Source: Bromus sterilis | Taxonomy: Eukaryota; Streptophyta; Magnoliopsida; Poales; Poaceae | Direction of reading: 5' to 3' | Length of the DNA: 64,000 nt | NCBI GenBank assembly: GCA_950022295.1 | Contig: OX465595.1 | Coordinates: forward strand, 428,414,270 to 428,478,269 | Part shown: positions 45,177-57,989 of the stretch, piece by piece | Position numbering within the stretch: position 1 is the first letter of the stretch | Layout of the letters: the number at the start of each line of letters is the position of its first letter | Notes under the pieces: generated by a model | Told to the model about the DNA's origin: nothing | The model's input: only the letters and a program-made list of their open reading frames with translations | Databases searched by the model: none | Made by a program: the position numbers and the translations under genes

Positions 45177-45527
45177 ATGGCGCAGAACAGGAGCATTGTA
45201 GGAGCTCTATTCATAGTGACCCTTATCCTGGTGGCCCCATCAGTGTTTTCAGGGGAAATTGCTGACAAGGTAAGCACGCTGGTAGCAAAGGTGGCCAAAT
45301 GCAACAAGGAGTGCGAAGGTAAAGCGACTCCTGCCGACATCGACCTTTGCAAGGAGAAGTGTAGCCTCTTCGAGCACTCAGGTTATGCGACCATTGGGAC
45401 GGGTGCCTGCCTTCAGAGTTGCGACAAGGTGAAGAATGACCAATCCTCCTTCAAGATGTGTGAAGACAAATGTCGTGAGAAGTATAAGGCTAGGTTGTCA
45501 GATATCAAACAGGGTAAGAATGTGTAG
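45177..45527 (+). CDS. Secreted eight-cysteine peptide, tandem hairpinin-like (copy 2)
   Basis: An intronless 116-residue frame starting MAQNRSIVG. Signal peptide core is ALFIVTLILVAP, with probable cleavage after VFSG (residues 23-26). Cysteines at 42, 46, 58, 62, 78, 82, 95 and 99 form two CX3C-Xn-CX3C units (n = 11 and 12). The first is preceded by KVAKCNKEC and the second ends CEDKC. The C-terminus is basic (IKQGKNV). The alpha-hairpinin relationship rests on cysteine spacing and helix-friendly charged residues. One hairpin per unit with paired disulfides is the expected fold, not shown here. No stop, shift or start loss is present, so it appears functional. Other eight-cysteine families such as lipid-transfer proteins have a different CC/CXC pattern and do not fit. 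Confidence 0.82.
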   Translation: MAQNRSIVGALFIVTLILVAPSVFSGEIADKVSTLVAKVAKCNKECEGKATPADIDLCKEKCSLFEHSGYATIGTGACLQSCDKVKNDQSSFKMCEDKCREKYKARLSDIKQGKNV

Positions 45528-45733
45528 GAAGGATGCCCCGGGTATTATCCAGTCACAACCCTCTATCAGTACATCAACGGCCAACATTTCGCTGAAGGTG
45601 AACCGCTCGATCGATAGCCAAGAATGGCATGATCCTATTAATGTCATGTATTTTCTAAATTCTTGTATATGGACTATCAAGTTGGTTGATAAAAATTGGT
45701 AGTCCTTTCCAATTTCAACAAAATTATTAATGT

Positions 45734-45739
45734 AATAAA
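45734..45739 (+). promoter_or_regulatory. Candidate poly(A) signal of peptide gene copy 2
   Basis: AATAAA about 210 bases after the stop, conserved with copy 1. Confidence 0.4.
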
Positions 45740-45982
45740 TAGAATGTGTGCTTTATTTTAGCACAAGTTCATTGTATTTGTATTTTTGCTTGTAACAGGT
45801 TGAGTGCTCAAGTAGTTTTTCTATATGGAATTTCTTGCACTCCATCTAGCCATATAATATGTGAATGGATCAATGTCGCATTGATATTAAACAATTTCCT
45901 ATATTTGGTGGTTCATTGGCAATTCGTGTCTTGTTCCGGTTGCTATATTGGTGGTTCGCATGGTCAACATTCATTATAGAAT

Positions 45983-47108
45983 GGTTGAAGCGCCAGCACG
46001 ACAGTGGCTCGGGAATTAGTCCTCTCCTCCGGAGAATGCAGCAACGTTTCCGTTGATCAGCTCGATTGATGTGTATTCCTTCCTCCTATAAATCGTCCTC
46101 AGGCTGATCGGAGCTCTCAAATCGCTGTTGCTCACACGATCTAGAGTTCAATTACTACCGTAGTAATTCGTCGTTACTGCTGATGACTGCCCTATTGATT
46201 TGCATGCGTTTGCAGTGAAAAACGGAAACCCGTGATTGGCCTCACTCACCTCGAAACAACGCAATGAAAACCTAACGAGCCGCCGCTTCCTCTCCCTTCA
46301 CAGCCGCCGTTCTAATTTTTCTCTCCCACCATCACCATGGCGACCCCCTCACCTCTCCAACAGAGATTCCCCATCTCTCATCCCTCCCCATGTTCTGGAG
46401 ACGGCCCAGCCACACACCGTGGTTCCTGGCCTTGCACAGGTTGTCGCCGGCGGCTGGGTCTTCACGGTGGAGGTGGAGAGGGAAGAGCAGGTGCGGATCT
46501 GGAGGCCGGCGTTGAGGGGAAGGACCAGCGAGTCACGGCGTGTACAAGGCGAACAAAGAGGGATGGATCTGCCGTCAAGCACAGATCGCCTCCGCGGCCT
46601 TCTCCTCAATATTCAGGGTCTCCCTCCCCTACTACCTCAGGCCAAGGTCCACACATTTCTGATTTCAATTAATTTGGAGAGATGATTTTCATTCTTAACA
46701 AACTGCAAATAATTTTATTATTTAGATTTGCTAGATTGTTTCTGACAATGAAATCTTGATTTTTCTTTGTAGATAACGTATCTACAGCATGAGTTTGCAT
46801 GAAAGTTATCTTCCGCTCATTTACTTGTTTGGTTCGTATCACGTGATGAAGATGAGTCACCTATATTTGATTGACACAAGTATAGTTATGCCTAGAGCTA
46901 CAGTTTCAGCTTTCAATCAACCTTAAAAGCTGAAGCATTTACTGTTTACAATCTTTCCTTTTTTTAGTCTAAAACAACAACATCTACTACATTAATACTC
47001 ATTTTTCATATTTGAAATAGATTGATCTCAATTGGGGAATATGTTCTTGCCCCCTTTGTGTGAATGTATGAAAATTTGATACGTCGAGTTATGTATTTTG
47101 TAATGCAG
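45983..47108. other. Unassigned, possible 5' exon region
   Basis: A GC-rich block at 46236-46680 with overlapping plus-strand frames (149 codons at 46236 and 111 at 46337) could be a degraded first exon. It precedes the PRPP synthetase pseudogene in the same orientation, but I see no recognisable transit peptide or N-terminal domain. The rest is AT-rich. Confidence 0.35.
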
Positions 47109-47896
47109 GTTCAAGGACGTCAGGCAATTACGACCAAACTGGCTGCAAATCTATTTACAGAAGCTGGTAGTATTGGGATACTTTCATATTCCTGTGGACC
47201 ATATATATGGACAGGTACTCTTGACAGAACAAGAAGGAACACTTCCTTCACAATATATACACACACATGTCTTTCCCGTCGAAGGCGTTTCTTAGTGAGA
47301 CTAGAGTTGATAAGATCTTCCTTTTATGTACCCTATGATTCTGGATTACCTTGCTAGCAAGACAATTTCGGAGGATCTTGTTGTCGTTCCTCCTATGTGG
47401 GTGTTGTTGTTAAAACATGTGCATTTGCCAAGAAATTGTCTGATGCTCCTTTAGCTATTGTTGATAAAAGAAGACATGGCCACAATCTATCAGAGGTAAT
47501 AATGGATTTCTATGGTTTATATCCATTCTATATTTTTAGTTTTGTTTATATATCACAGTTAGACATGCAAATGGTTCAATTTTAGTTGTACTCTTTGTTA
47601 TAGCATAGTGCTAAGCACATGCTTTAATAGGACAATAGATAATAGTATGTAACTTTCTGATCACCTGATGATTAGTTATACTAGCTAGATGCTTTCTTGC
47701 ATTTTTACAAAGCCATCCACTTTTTGGCTTGCCTCGACTAAACAGCGGCACATGTAGTTCATGAAGTGATCGTGTGAAAATGATATTAGACTATAATTCC
47801 GATTTGTTTTTTGTGACCACCTGCAAGTCATGCACTTAATTGGTGGTGTGAAGGGGAAAGTTGCTATCATGGTTGATGACATGATTGACACATCAG
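47109..47896 (+). pseudogene. PRPP synthetase (ribose-phosphate pyrophosphokinase) fragment with introns
   Basis: Three exon relics in order. At 47109-47214: VQGRQAITTKLAANLFTEAG, then, after a loss of about 11 codons and a frame change, LGYFHIPVDHIYGQ. At 47332-47495: MILDYLASKTISEDLVVV, then, after loss of one base at the usual PDVGG, VVKTCAFAKKLSDAPLAIVD and KRRHGHNLSE. At 47828-47896: VMHLIGGVKGKVAIMVDDMI and DTSG. KRRHGHN and VDDMIDTxG are the catalytic loop and PRPP-binding motif of the enzyme that makes PRPP from ribose-5-phosphate and ATP. Good donors (CAG/GT, GAG/GTAATA) remain, but one acceptor is degraded. The retained introns show DNA-level duplication rather than retrocopying. 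Both N- and C-terminal parts are missing. Confidence 0.8.
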
Positions 47897-49190
47897 GTTA
47901 ACAATTTTTTCTTCATTGTTAGCGGACATACATTTATACACTTTGTAGTGTGTTCTCTCTGATTTAGCCGCGCTTTTCCCTTGTTCCTCCTATAAAACCT
48001 GATGTGTGAATTGATGCAAAAATTATCTTACCTGTGTTGTGAATTTGTGCAATCTCCTGATGAAACAAAACTTGCGGCATTGGTTTAGGTTTATTCAAAT
48101 TGTTGCGAAATTTGTTCTTCCGGAGAAGTCATTGCAGAATGTTAATGGCATCATATTTCCTTTAGAGTAATCTTTATTGAATTTTCCTTTTCTTGATGCA
48201 TGCTTATCCTTTGCAGTGCTATGTGCTATAATAAGAGCAAATTACATATTAAGTTGAATATATATCTAGAAATATTCTTTCGACTAGAAAATGGATTATT
48301 GTGTTATCTTGATCGAGATCTTCCAGTCAAGTTTCTATGCCGAAGATGGATGCCGAAGCTGGGTTTAATCTGTTCCTGTGTAGTAATTAATGTGTTAATT
48401 ATGCATGGCAGAGTTTTGATAGAATTGCTACTAAATTTGGTTTGTCATATTTAAATGTATGCATCACTTTAAATCGCAGAGTTGTAGGTGACCTGTTCTT
48501 TCTTTTTTTATAGAGAAAATTTTCTTTCTAATATTCTGTTTTCTTCCTGAATTAATGATGATTTCTCTCTTCTTTCAGATTAACAAATTTTATTTACCTT
48601 TGTTGCACATTTGATTGAAAATTAGCATTCGTTCACTCATAACTATTCACTCATTCAGTTAGTTTACAGATCTAGAAATCATAATTTCTGTTTACACAAT
48701 GGCACTTCTATTTTAAATTTACTGAATCCACGTTAGTAACATTCAGGGGTGGGCATGACGCAAGCATGTCTCGTTGTTTGTAATTTTTTTCAATTTTATA
48801 ATTAGAAGATGGTTGCTAATTTCATGATTGTGAGGTGATTCCACTCACTTAATAGAAGTAGATGTAGATTCATTAATTTATCTGCATTTATCTCATAGTG
48901 ATGATTTCCGTTTTTAAACTCGAGTGATTCCAGTCATTGACGATAATATATTTCTTTGGTTACAGTAACCTCTGGCATACAACACTGATTAGGTGACACC
49001 AAGGATGAGGTGGAATTAGTTCCCTTCGGAGAATTGGGTTAGGACATCACTTGAGGTAGGCACAACCCAAGCATTCCGTAGTGGTGAATATCATATTTTG
49101 CAAGGTGAGAAGAATGTTTGTATCATATTTTGCAAGGCCCTGGTCTCGCCTTAGATAAGGCACGAGCCCCAGGATGCTCTCCCTGCTCGT
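47897..49190. other. Unassigned AT-rich stretch
   Basis: The remaining PRPP synthetase exons are not found here. A 17-base word TATCATATTTTGCAAGG occurs twice near 49089 and 49122. No gene or RNA is supported. Confidence 0.4.
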
Positions 49191-50682
49191 CCAGAGGTGA
49201 ATTCTATTTAAGGTTACTAGTCAAGTCATTAAATCGTCACATAACTCAATGTAATCTCAAGCCAATCCCCGTCTACAAGCATAGAAATATATAACAAACA
49301 CAAACTAGGGCGACAAAGAATACAGGATCATATCATATGGCTATCCTACCAGGTTTGCAGCATAACATAATATACACCTACACATGCATTGGGTGATAAG
49401 TACTACATGCATAATGAAAAATATAGGATGAGGTATGGTCAAAATGCAACTCGCCTTATACATTCGATGAAGTTCTTCACTCTCACAATCCGGATAACTC
49501 TACTCGTCACACTCTGAGCAATCTATCGTAAAAAAAGGATACACATAAACAATCACGCCAAAAGGATCCAAAATATCAACAAATCAAACACAACAACGTC
49601 TCGCAACAAAAATAACTAGGCTTGAAAGGTATAGGTGTGGATGTGCTCGAAGGTGATAGGTGAAAGGTAAACTCGAGAGAGTAAACGGACAAAGAATTGT
49701 CGATACAAAAGATCATGACTAAAAGACATTATGAACTCAAGGTGAATATCATGCCAACATGAAGGGTGTGTGGATGTTGCCGATAGAATGTTACAGGTGA
49801 TCCAATATGCAAAAAGAACCACGTAAAACGGAATACTACAACACGAGTTATAGCAGGTTGAAGTTTTAATTAAATTTGAATTCAAACAGATCCAAAAGTA
49901 TTTGAATATGGTGAATAAATGACGTGGACAGAAAGTATATGCCATGAGTGATCCTATGCAAAAAGAATCAATTGAATTGGATCACCGGTATAGAAGATAT
50001 GGCCTCTAGAAGTTTGAATTTGTATTTGAATAAATTCAAATTAAAAAATGTGCAAATGTGTGTGAAGTTAACTCTATGATGAACTACAGATCACTACGAA
50101 CGTGTAGGAAAAAGAATCACGTAATTCCGATACACGGTTTAAAAGATATAGCTAAAACGGGTTTAGGGTGCAAACTGTGAAAAAAGACTCATACGCGAAT
50201 AAAAATAAATTCACATCACGAACATGCCCCTGGACGCTACGGTATGAACAGCGTTCGCTCCGGTGAACTTTCCGGCAAGTGTTCGCTATATAAGAAAAAT
50301 GGCATCGACGGTTAACCGGAGAAAACCGAGTCAACTCCGGTTAACCGAAAAAACGAAACCCTAGATCTGAGAATAAGGATCTAATATGGGCCGTCGGATT
50401 TCGATTCGACGGACGAGGTGGCTCGGCTCACCTCGACGGCGGCGAGGGTTGGTGGCGCCGGCGGCTTGCTCTGTCGAACGGCGCGGCGCCCATCGACGCG
50501 TGGAGGCGCGGCGGCGCATGGCCGGGGCGAGGCAGCCGGCTCCGGGGTGGCGCGGCGCGGGGCCCGGATGGGCGGCGACGGGCGGTGCAGTGGCGGTGGA
50601 AGTCGGCGGCGGCAAGGAGGGACCCGCTAGCTAGGGTTTCAAAAAAAAGAATAAAAGAAAAAAATCGAAAATTATTTATAGG
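49191..50682 (-). mobile_element. Antisense gypsy-type LTR fragment
   Basis: The GC-rich block at 50386-50635 and a TATAAATAATTTT-type text near its edge (minus strand) fit the leader side of a gypsy LTR. The AT-rich remainder resembles LTR sequence. It abuts the TG start of the next element at 50683. Family and true ends are not determined. Confidence 0.4.
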
Positions 50683-50869
50683 TGTCAGAACCCTCAGTTA
50701 GGTAATGTGCTAGGGTTAGTTAGTACTCTTGCATCATGTCAAAATTTCAAAAGAAATCTTTGAAATCAAAATTCAAAAGCAAATGGGAAAGGTAGCAAGG
50801 TGCACGAGGTGTTCGCTGGATCAAGGAGAACATTGCTAGCGGAGTTGCTAAATGTTTCTCCACATATAG

Positions 50870-52262
50870 CAAGGGAAAGGTATTCTTTGAAAATCGTTTG
50901 GTAGTACCTAAGAATAGGGAACTAAGGCAACTCATCCTCAAATAAGCCCATGACACACCCCTCTCGATTCATCCCGGTAGCACAAAAATGTACCGAGACC
51001 TACGCCAGAGATTTTGGTGGACTAGGATGAAGAGAGACATTGCTCAATTTGTTGCCGAATGTGATGTTTGTCGTCGCATTAAGGCAGAGCATCAAAGACC
51101 TGCTGGTACACTTCAACCTTTGTCTATTCCCGAGTGGAAATGGGACAAAGTCGGTATGGACTTCATCACCGGCTTTCCAAAAACCCAGAAAGGAAACAAT
51201 GCCATCTTCGTTGTCATAGATAGGCTTTCCAAAGTTGCCCATTTCCTTCTGGTTCGCGAGTCTATAACTACTAGTCAGTTAGCGGACTTGTACATCTCTA
51301 GAATTGTATCCCTTCACGGTGTTCCTTTGGAAATCAATTCTGATCGCGGTAGCCTTTTCACCTCTAGATTTTGGGGAAGCTTTCAGAAAGCTATGGGAAC
51401 TCATCTCTCCTTTAGTACAGCTTTTCACCCTCAGTCTAGCGGTCAAGTCGAAAGGGTTAACCAAATTCTTGAAGACATGCTCAGAGCTTGTGTTATCTCA
51501 TTCGGAAAGAATTGGGAGCAGTCTCTTCCATTTGCCGAATTTGCTTATAACAATAGTTTTCAATCTAGTCTGAACATGGCTCCTTTTGAACTCCTTTATG
51601 GACGACGATGTCGAACACCTTTAAACTGGTCAGAAACCGGTGAAAGACAATTCTTTGGACCGGATATGATCAAGGAAGCAGAAGAGAAAGTTCGCATTGT
51701 TCGTGATCAATTGAAAGCAGCCCAGTCTTGTCAGAAAAGCTACTATGATTGTCATCATAGGCAAGAGAGCTACAATCTGGATGAGAAGGCTTACCTCCGG
51801 GTTACTCCTCTGAAGGGAACCCAAAGATTTGGTATCAAAGGCAAGTTGGCCCCACGTTACATCAGACCTTTCCGCATTCTAGCTAAACGTGGAGAAGTTG
51901 CCTACCAACTTGAACTACCCCCGCACCTTTCCCGAGTACACGATGTATTCCATGTGTCCCAACTCATGCGTTGCTTCAAGGACCCCATCCGCGAAGTCGA
52001 CCATGAAATGCTTGATCTCCAAGATGACCTTTCTTATCGAGAATACCCCGTTCGTATTCTTGATTCCGCAGAGCGTGTCACTCGTCGTCAGAAGATTAGG
52101 TTTCTGAAAGTGCAATGGTCACACCACTCTGAAAGAGAAGCTACGTGGGAAAGAGAAGACCGTCTCAATGCCGAGTACCCCACCTTCCTCCCGCAGACTT
52201 CTGAATCTCGGGACGAGATTCTTTTGAGTGGGGGCGAGTTGTCAGAACCCTCAGTTAGGTAA
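50870..52262 (+). pseudogene. Ty3/gypsy integrase with C-terminal chromodomain-like region
   Basis: The frame from ATG 50988 gives 424 residues. CDVC at 26-29 is the CC half of the HHCC zinc finger. The HH half (HDTPLSIHPG) lies upstream, separated by a TAA at about 50944. The core has D58 (GMDFITG), D119 (NSDRGS) and E155 (GQVERVNQ), the D,D-35-E triad that joins element DNA to the host chromosome. A GPF/Y-like region (YIRPFRILAKRGEVAYQLEL) follows. The end (RRQKIRFLKVQWSHHSEREA, then TWEREDRLNAEYP) is chromodomain-like, as in Tekay/Del-clade chromoviruses. The frame even reads through the purine tract into the LTR. The upstream stop and missing polymerase make it non-autonomous. Confidence 0.85.
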
Positions 52263-55200
52263 TGTGCTAGGGTTAGTTAGTACTCTTGCATCATGTCAAA
52301 ATTTTAAAAGAAATCTTTGAAATCAAAATTCAAAAGCAAATGGGAGAAGGAACACCCCCCTAGATGAATTAATTCAAAAGGCCAGACAAAAATCTTCTCC
52401 AAAAATTCATGTTAGAGTTTTGAAAAGTCTTATAAATGAGTGTGATCACATATCAAGTGATGTGGGACCCACGCCATGCTCATAGATTTTTCAAATAATC
52501 AAACAGTGCCTTGGAATAAAAGAAATACCCCTATTTGATTTAAAATTCAAATTATTTGAATTTTAAAAATGTTGAAAGTTTATAAGTGGCTAGTCTATAT
52601 TATTATGAGGCCATATAAAAGTTTTCAGCATTTAATAAAATGCCTCGCTAATTATTTTTAGCACAGCAAAAAAATAGCAGAAAAGAAAACAGAAGAGAAA
52701 AGGGAAAAAGAACTTACCTGGAAGCAGCCCAACTAGCTCCCCGCAGCCCACCTAGCCGGCCCAGCCCGCGAAACCCCCTTGTCGTCTTCTACCCCGCGCT
52801 GCCAAGCAGCTCGGTGGCGAGGCGCCGACGCCGTGGACGCCACCTCGACGCCCAGGGGCTTCCAGGCCGCCCCAGGACTCCAAAGCGTGCCCAGGAGACG
52901 TCCGCATCGCCTCCTCTCACTTTCCCCCCATCGCCGCCTCCTCTCAAGCTCTCTGCGCATTTTCCCCTTCTTCCCCGAGAGCAGCCGCCGCTCATCTTCG
53001 TGAGAAGTCGCGGCCAACGTCGACGAGAGACCACTACGCCAAGTCCAACCGCTTCGCCGTCGTCGACAACCCCACCGTGCAGAAGGAATCGGAGCCAGAC
53101 GCCTCCACGAGCTCGCTAGCTTCGTCGTCTTCGTCGCCGGCCGCCGTGGATCGACTTCGAATTCCGGCAGCACCAGCGCCTCCCTGAGCAAGCCGCCACT
53201 CCAGATAGACTCAGGGTGAGCTCGCAAGCAAAATCCCTCTTTCTCCCCCCTCGATTGCTTCCTCTAGCCGGATCCGCCATGGAAGCCGAGCACGGTTGCC
53301 GCCGCGGTTGACCATGCGCTCGCTCCCGTGCACCTTCATCCTCGCCAGTGCGTCCGTAGTGCTCCTGGAGTTCCCAGCATCCCAACGCAACCACGGTTGC
53401 TTCGTTTCGTGGCCGTTTTGCAAGTTCTACTCCAAGCCGTGGCTCCGGCCGCCGCCAAAGTTGAAGCCATCGACGAACGTGACCTCCCCGGCGACGTGCA
53501 AGTGGTGCTTTCGACGCGGCTCATCACGGGCTTTCGAACGGTGGTCTCGGCGCAGAGAATGGAGGCCAGGAGAGGAAGAACGCAGAGCGCCACCACGTAT
53601 GTGTCGCCGTCGTTTAGCCGCCGGCGTGTTAGCCCAAACCCCCCCTCTAATCACCCAGCTAATGACCAGCCACTGGATTAATTTAACCCCACGGTTAATT
53701 AAACCCAGCCACTGACAGGTGGGACCCCCATGTTAGCCCCCCCTGACGCCAGCTTGACGTCAGCCTGACGCAGTAAATCGATTTAAATGAATTTCCAGAA
53801 AATCAAAATGAATTAAAGAATTCCAGAAATTCCAGAAAATACCCCAAACTTTGGAAATTCATAGAAAATTCATATTAACTCCAAATTGGACAAACAATAT
53901 ATGAAAAATGATCAGGAGAAAATTATCTTTCCAAATATGCAACTTTCAACTATGTTTGAGTTGATTTTAAAATGGGACCAGTAGAATATGTCATTTGGTT
54001 TATTTGAATTTAATTCAAATTCAAATCAATTGATCTTGCAACTTGGACCATGGAATTATGATATAATTCAACCACACATCAGAGGCATATCTTGTACAAT
54101 TGAAGATGATTCAAAATGATCAAACAATGTCACATGCAACTTGGTTAAGTTTGAATTCAAATGTGGAGTTTGAATTTGCAATTCAAATTGCAATATACTC
54201 CTTTTAAATGGAATGCTCAACACATCAGTACCATGAACATCACCATTTCAATCTTATTCATGTGATTGTGCATTGTACATTATGTTGATCCTATGATTGT
54301 CATGTTGCTGATAGAAGTGGAGCCGGAACCCGCGGTCACCCCCTTCGTTGAAGACCCCGAACCCGAACCTCGTCAGCAAGGCAAACAAACCCCCTTTGAT
54401 CATGTCGATAAAATCCCACTTCCCTCTCATGTCTCGCTTATGCATTGTATAGGATGATCACCATGATAACGATTCTACCGCATAGATGAACCCATTCCTT
54501 TGCATGACCTATCTTTTGTCACAGTAGTAAGTAAACCACAATCCTAGCAAATGTAGGAGTTGGTTGATATCATGTAACCCCTGCAATGCTACTGCTTATT
54601 GCATGCTTAGTATGATACCATGTTGTTACTGTGATGTGAGTCGGGATGGTAGTGATCATGTTGTCGATGGTAGAAAAGTGTTGGTGAATCGACCCTAATA
54701 CAAGGTGAACGATGAGAGGCTGTGTAGGAGTACACGGTGGGTTGTCTCGTTGAACACCGCCCTAAGTCCGAGTTCTTGTGTGGTGATCCAAGATGAAGAG
54801 TACAACCACACATTGGGCTCACTGACCCCTCTCAACCTATTAACTCATCCCTTTCGATGTCCAGATGTCGCAGTAGTTCGGAGTTCTGGTAGGCTTGTGG
54901 CCTGGATGCTAAGTGAGAGAACGGCTCACCCGAAACCGGCTTATGCACCACGCACACATCGCTTGGGTCCACTTCGGTAAACCGGCCGGGTTCACGATAG
55001 TGGTAGCCAACCCAAGTAGGCGGCTTTCTCGGACTAGATAGGCTATGAGGTAACAGTTGTGGTGAGCATCCTCGCTGGCACCCCTTGAATGGTGTCGAGA
55101 TCAAAGGCGGTAAATGATGATCATGTGTGTGTAGCGGTACACACCTGCAGGGTTAACAAAACTATTCGAATAGCCGCGTCCGCGGTTATGGACTACTTGG

Positions 55201-57004
55201 AAAGCTTAGCTTGATTATTAGACAACTTGAACTGGATACTTCTAAAACACACCAAGATAAGTGTGAGTGCTATGGCGTGCTTTCTCGTGGGGAAGTCGAG
55301 GAAGGCACCATAGTGGTGTATTTGGTTGGAGAAAGTAGTGGACTCGTGTACGCTTCTTACCTCAAAGTCTGGTACTCGTAGTTCAGGACTAGCCAAGTCA
55401 ATGCTGGCCTTTCTGCAAGTGAACCCCACCTCCCTTTACCTTGATACATGTGCATGAGTAGTATAGCTCCTATGTAAGTCTTGCTAAGTACGACTTTGTA
55501 CTCACGTTTGCTTAATCTATGTTTTAGATGATGCCACTGACCCCGAAGGTGGCTTCTTCATCGAGCTGGACGACTGAAGACAAACTAGTCTAGTCCCAGT
55601 CAGACGACTGGTTCCCTCGTGGAGGGCTTTGTGTTTAAATAAGGCTTCTTAAGCCAATTGTTAAACTTGTCTGTACTCAGACATAATTTGCTTCCGTTTG
55701 TGTTGTAATGTTGGATCACACGTTTGTGATCTCTGTGTGCACTCTATAAAAGTTATCAATAAAATGTATACTTTGTAGAGAATTACAATGGTACCTGCTG
55801 TTCATACAAGGCATGTGTGCTGCGTGTATGTTTATATCATGCATGTCTTTGTATGGGTTTTCGAGACCTTAGTTGTGTTCTGGCTGGCGGTCTTTCATAC
55901 ACCAAGTGGCCCTTAGATGTGCACAGCTTGGGGCATCGCGATGCGATTGTCCGAGACTCCGTCTCATGCACACTTTGTGGTATGATCGAGCCCGCCCTAG
56001 ACCCCGACTAAGTGATCGGGCAGGAGTAAGTCTATGTAAGAGTTTTGAGATAGTCGATAGTATGGTTGAGGCGACTTGTCTTTGAATATGGGAGTTCACC
56101 ACCCATATCATTAGACTTGTGTGCGGACGATGAGGACCCATCTCAGTTGATCATCCGGCATGGATGGGATGCCCCTCACGTACGATGCTTTCCGAGAACG
56201 TTCTGTGCTTGGCCTTGTCTGCGTAGACAAGTGGGTACGGTTCTCGGCTCCCCATACGACTATGTCTTAGCTGTACTTGCATACGCTAACCCCGGGTCCG
56301 ACAATAGGGAGAGAAAAATACTTTTTTTTCCTGGTCCGAGTCGGGCTCTAATCGCACGCGGCGGAAAAACAACACTAGGCCGACTGGGAGGCCCAAAACG
56401 AAAACTCGTTTTCTGTCAAATTTTAGTTGGTCAACCAACTACGCAGAACATTTTTATATAATAAAATATTTATTTTAAAAATGTCACAATTTTTGCCGAA
56501 ATTACTATTTCAGTCATTATGAAATTTCCATAAATACCTTTATGCAATAAAAACCGTATGGGCATTATAAATCTCAAAATAGTTTTTGAGTTATTTATAA
56601 TTCACATAACAGATTTTTAGAACACCCCAAAAATATCTTCAACACTTTTCAACTTTATTTTAAATAGGGGATAAGTCATTTTATATTCTCTCCAATAAAT
56701 TGCCTTAAGTTGAAAAATGTTTTGAATATTCTGAAAAATCTAAATAATTATTTAAAACATTTTCCAACACTTTTAATATGTCGAAGAAGTCATATTACCT
56801 TCTCTCATTTGCATTTGTTGGATTTTTTTAAATAATAAATTACAAAACATCAACGGTGAATATTAGGGAAAGTCATTTTATTCCCTCTCATTTTAATATT
56901 CAATAAACTCCAAAAGTTTCAGATCCTAGTGAAAATCAAACGTATCAAGCAAAACAAATTAATTTATTAACATTCAAAAATCTAGAAAATTTTGGGATGT
57001 TACA
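52240..57004 (+). repeat. Right LTR of the deleted gypsy element
   Basis: Starts TGTCAG directly after the purine tract. It contains a GC-rich 5' half (52720-53650) whose overlapping frames on both strands are not genes, and a short acidic frame around 54300. A likely RNA end region with CTCTATAAAAGTTATCAATA lies near 55744. Related LTR text occurs antisense at 60480-62600 and 42091-43400. Confidence 0.6.
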
Positions 57005-57989
57005 TGCACAATTTCACATTATAGAAGCTCTATTACACAGTTTATTACCAAGAAACAATGCAGAATAGATGGATGACAACAAGTATTATACAGCACAGGA
57101 AGATGCGCAAGGTGACATGCATCATCAACATATTTTGTAGCCATTGGGGCTAACTAAAATTAATACGTATTTTTCTTAGTACCCTCTACAAAATGAAATT
57201 TGTGCAGGACAGTATATGGATGGATGGCAACTATGAAACACTTGTATTGCTAAGACATCAGTTCCTTCCTTTGTGCACAATTATCAGATTAATTATGGTT
57301 GCTATACTCCAATCATTGCAAAGAACCAGAAAAAAAAGTGGTACTCGGTAGTATTCTTTTATGTCAAGTAAAGAGCTAAGTAATAAACGTACAATGACCA
57401 GCATTTTGTTAAGACCACCAACGAATAATCTAGTCAGTTCATTACTATACAGTTGGGTGATCCATTAAGCTAAGCAAGAGCTATGAAACTAGTGACTAAG
57501 AAAGAGCTATGAACAAGCTAGTGATGCGGTTCACGAAACGGATGATACCTATCTACACATCAAGCTTTTTCAACAGGTCATTGTATGAAGATGCCCAAAG
57601 TCACAACAACTGAAATAGAAACATGGCATACCGTATTATGAGGTCGAATACCGTTGCCCATGGCGCGCATGTTTCGATCACCATTGCTGAAATTAAAACA
57701 CAAGCATATATAAATACGAGATGCAGTATGATGCGTGTATTCCTAAAGGATATAACAAGAGAGCAGCCAAGAGAATGAATGAATTATCAAGTAGAGTAGT
57801 TTCCTTGTGAATTAACCACATAATTACTTACCGGTCCATGGCACTTGCTACTGTACAATACATACGGTAAGTAATTAAAACGCAACTGCTCCATATATAA
57901 CAAGATGACGCCTTTAGTCCACCGTACCGGCTGCTGGCGACCATCCACGCAAAGTAGCTAGGCGTGCAGAGCAACGAAAATCGCTAACC
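57005..57989. other. Unassigned flank 3' of a broken gene
   Basis: No repeat boundary recognised. It may include the 3' untranslated part of the minus-strand gene remnant at 57990-58347. Contains the 28-base word shared with 42047-42074. Confidence 0.35.

Larger units (their letters stand above)
44745..45982 (+). repeat. Inverted duplication arm carrying peptide gene copy 2
   Basis: Counterpart of 6130-7410 in opposite orientation; covers promoter, coding frame and 3' region. CATGCA words at 44784, 44864, 44941 and 45017 lie upstream of the TATA box. Confidence 0.8.
50683..57004 (+). mobile_element. Deleted chromovirus-type gypsy element
   Basis: A 106-base stub of the left LTR (50683-50788, starting TGTCAGAACCC) is followed directly by pol sequence. 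Then come integrase, a purine tract (GAGTGGGGGCGAG, ending 52239) and the right LTR from 52240. The first 106 bases of the right LTR match the stub almost exactly. The primer site, Gag, protease and reverse transcriptase are all missing. The LTR seems to run to GGGATGTTACA at 57004 (about 4.8 kb), with an AATAAA at about 55760. That right edge is uncertain because the flanks (ATAGG left, TGCAC right) do not match as a target duplication. Confidence 0.7.

Noticed and set aside
52733..53715. Several GC-rich frames of 75-164 codons on both strands
   Set aside because: They lie inside the gypsy LTR, overlap in many phases, and show no domain.
50678..57009. Target duplication of the gypsy element
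   Set aside because: ATAGG on the left does not match TGCAC on the right, so the right edge or element history is uncertain.
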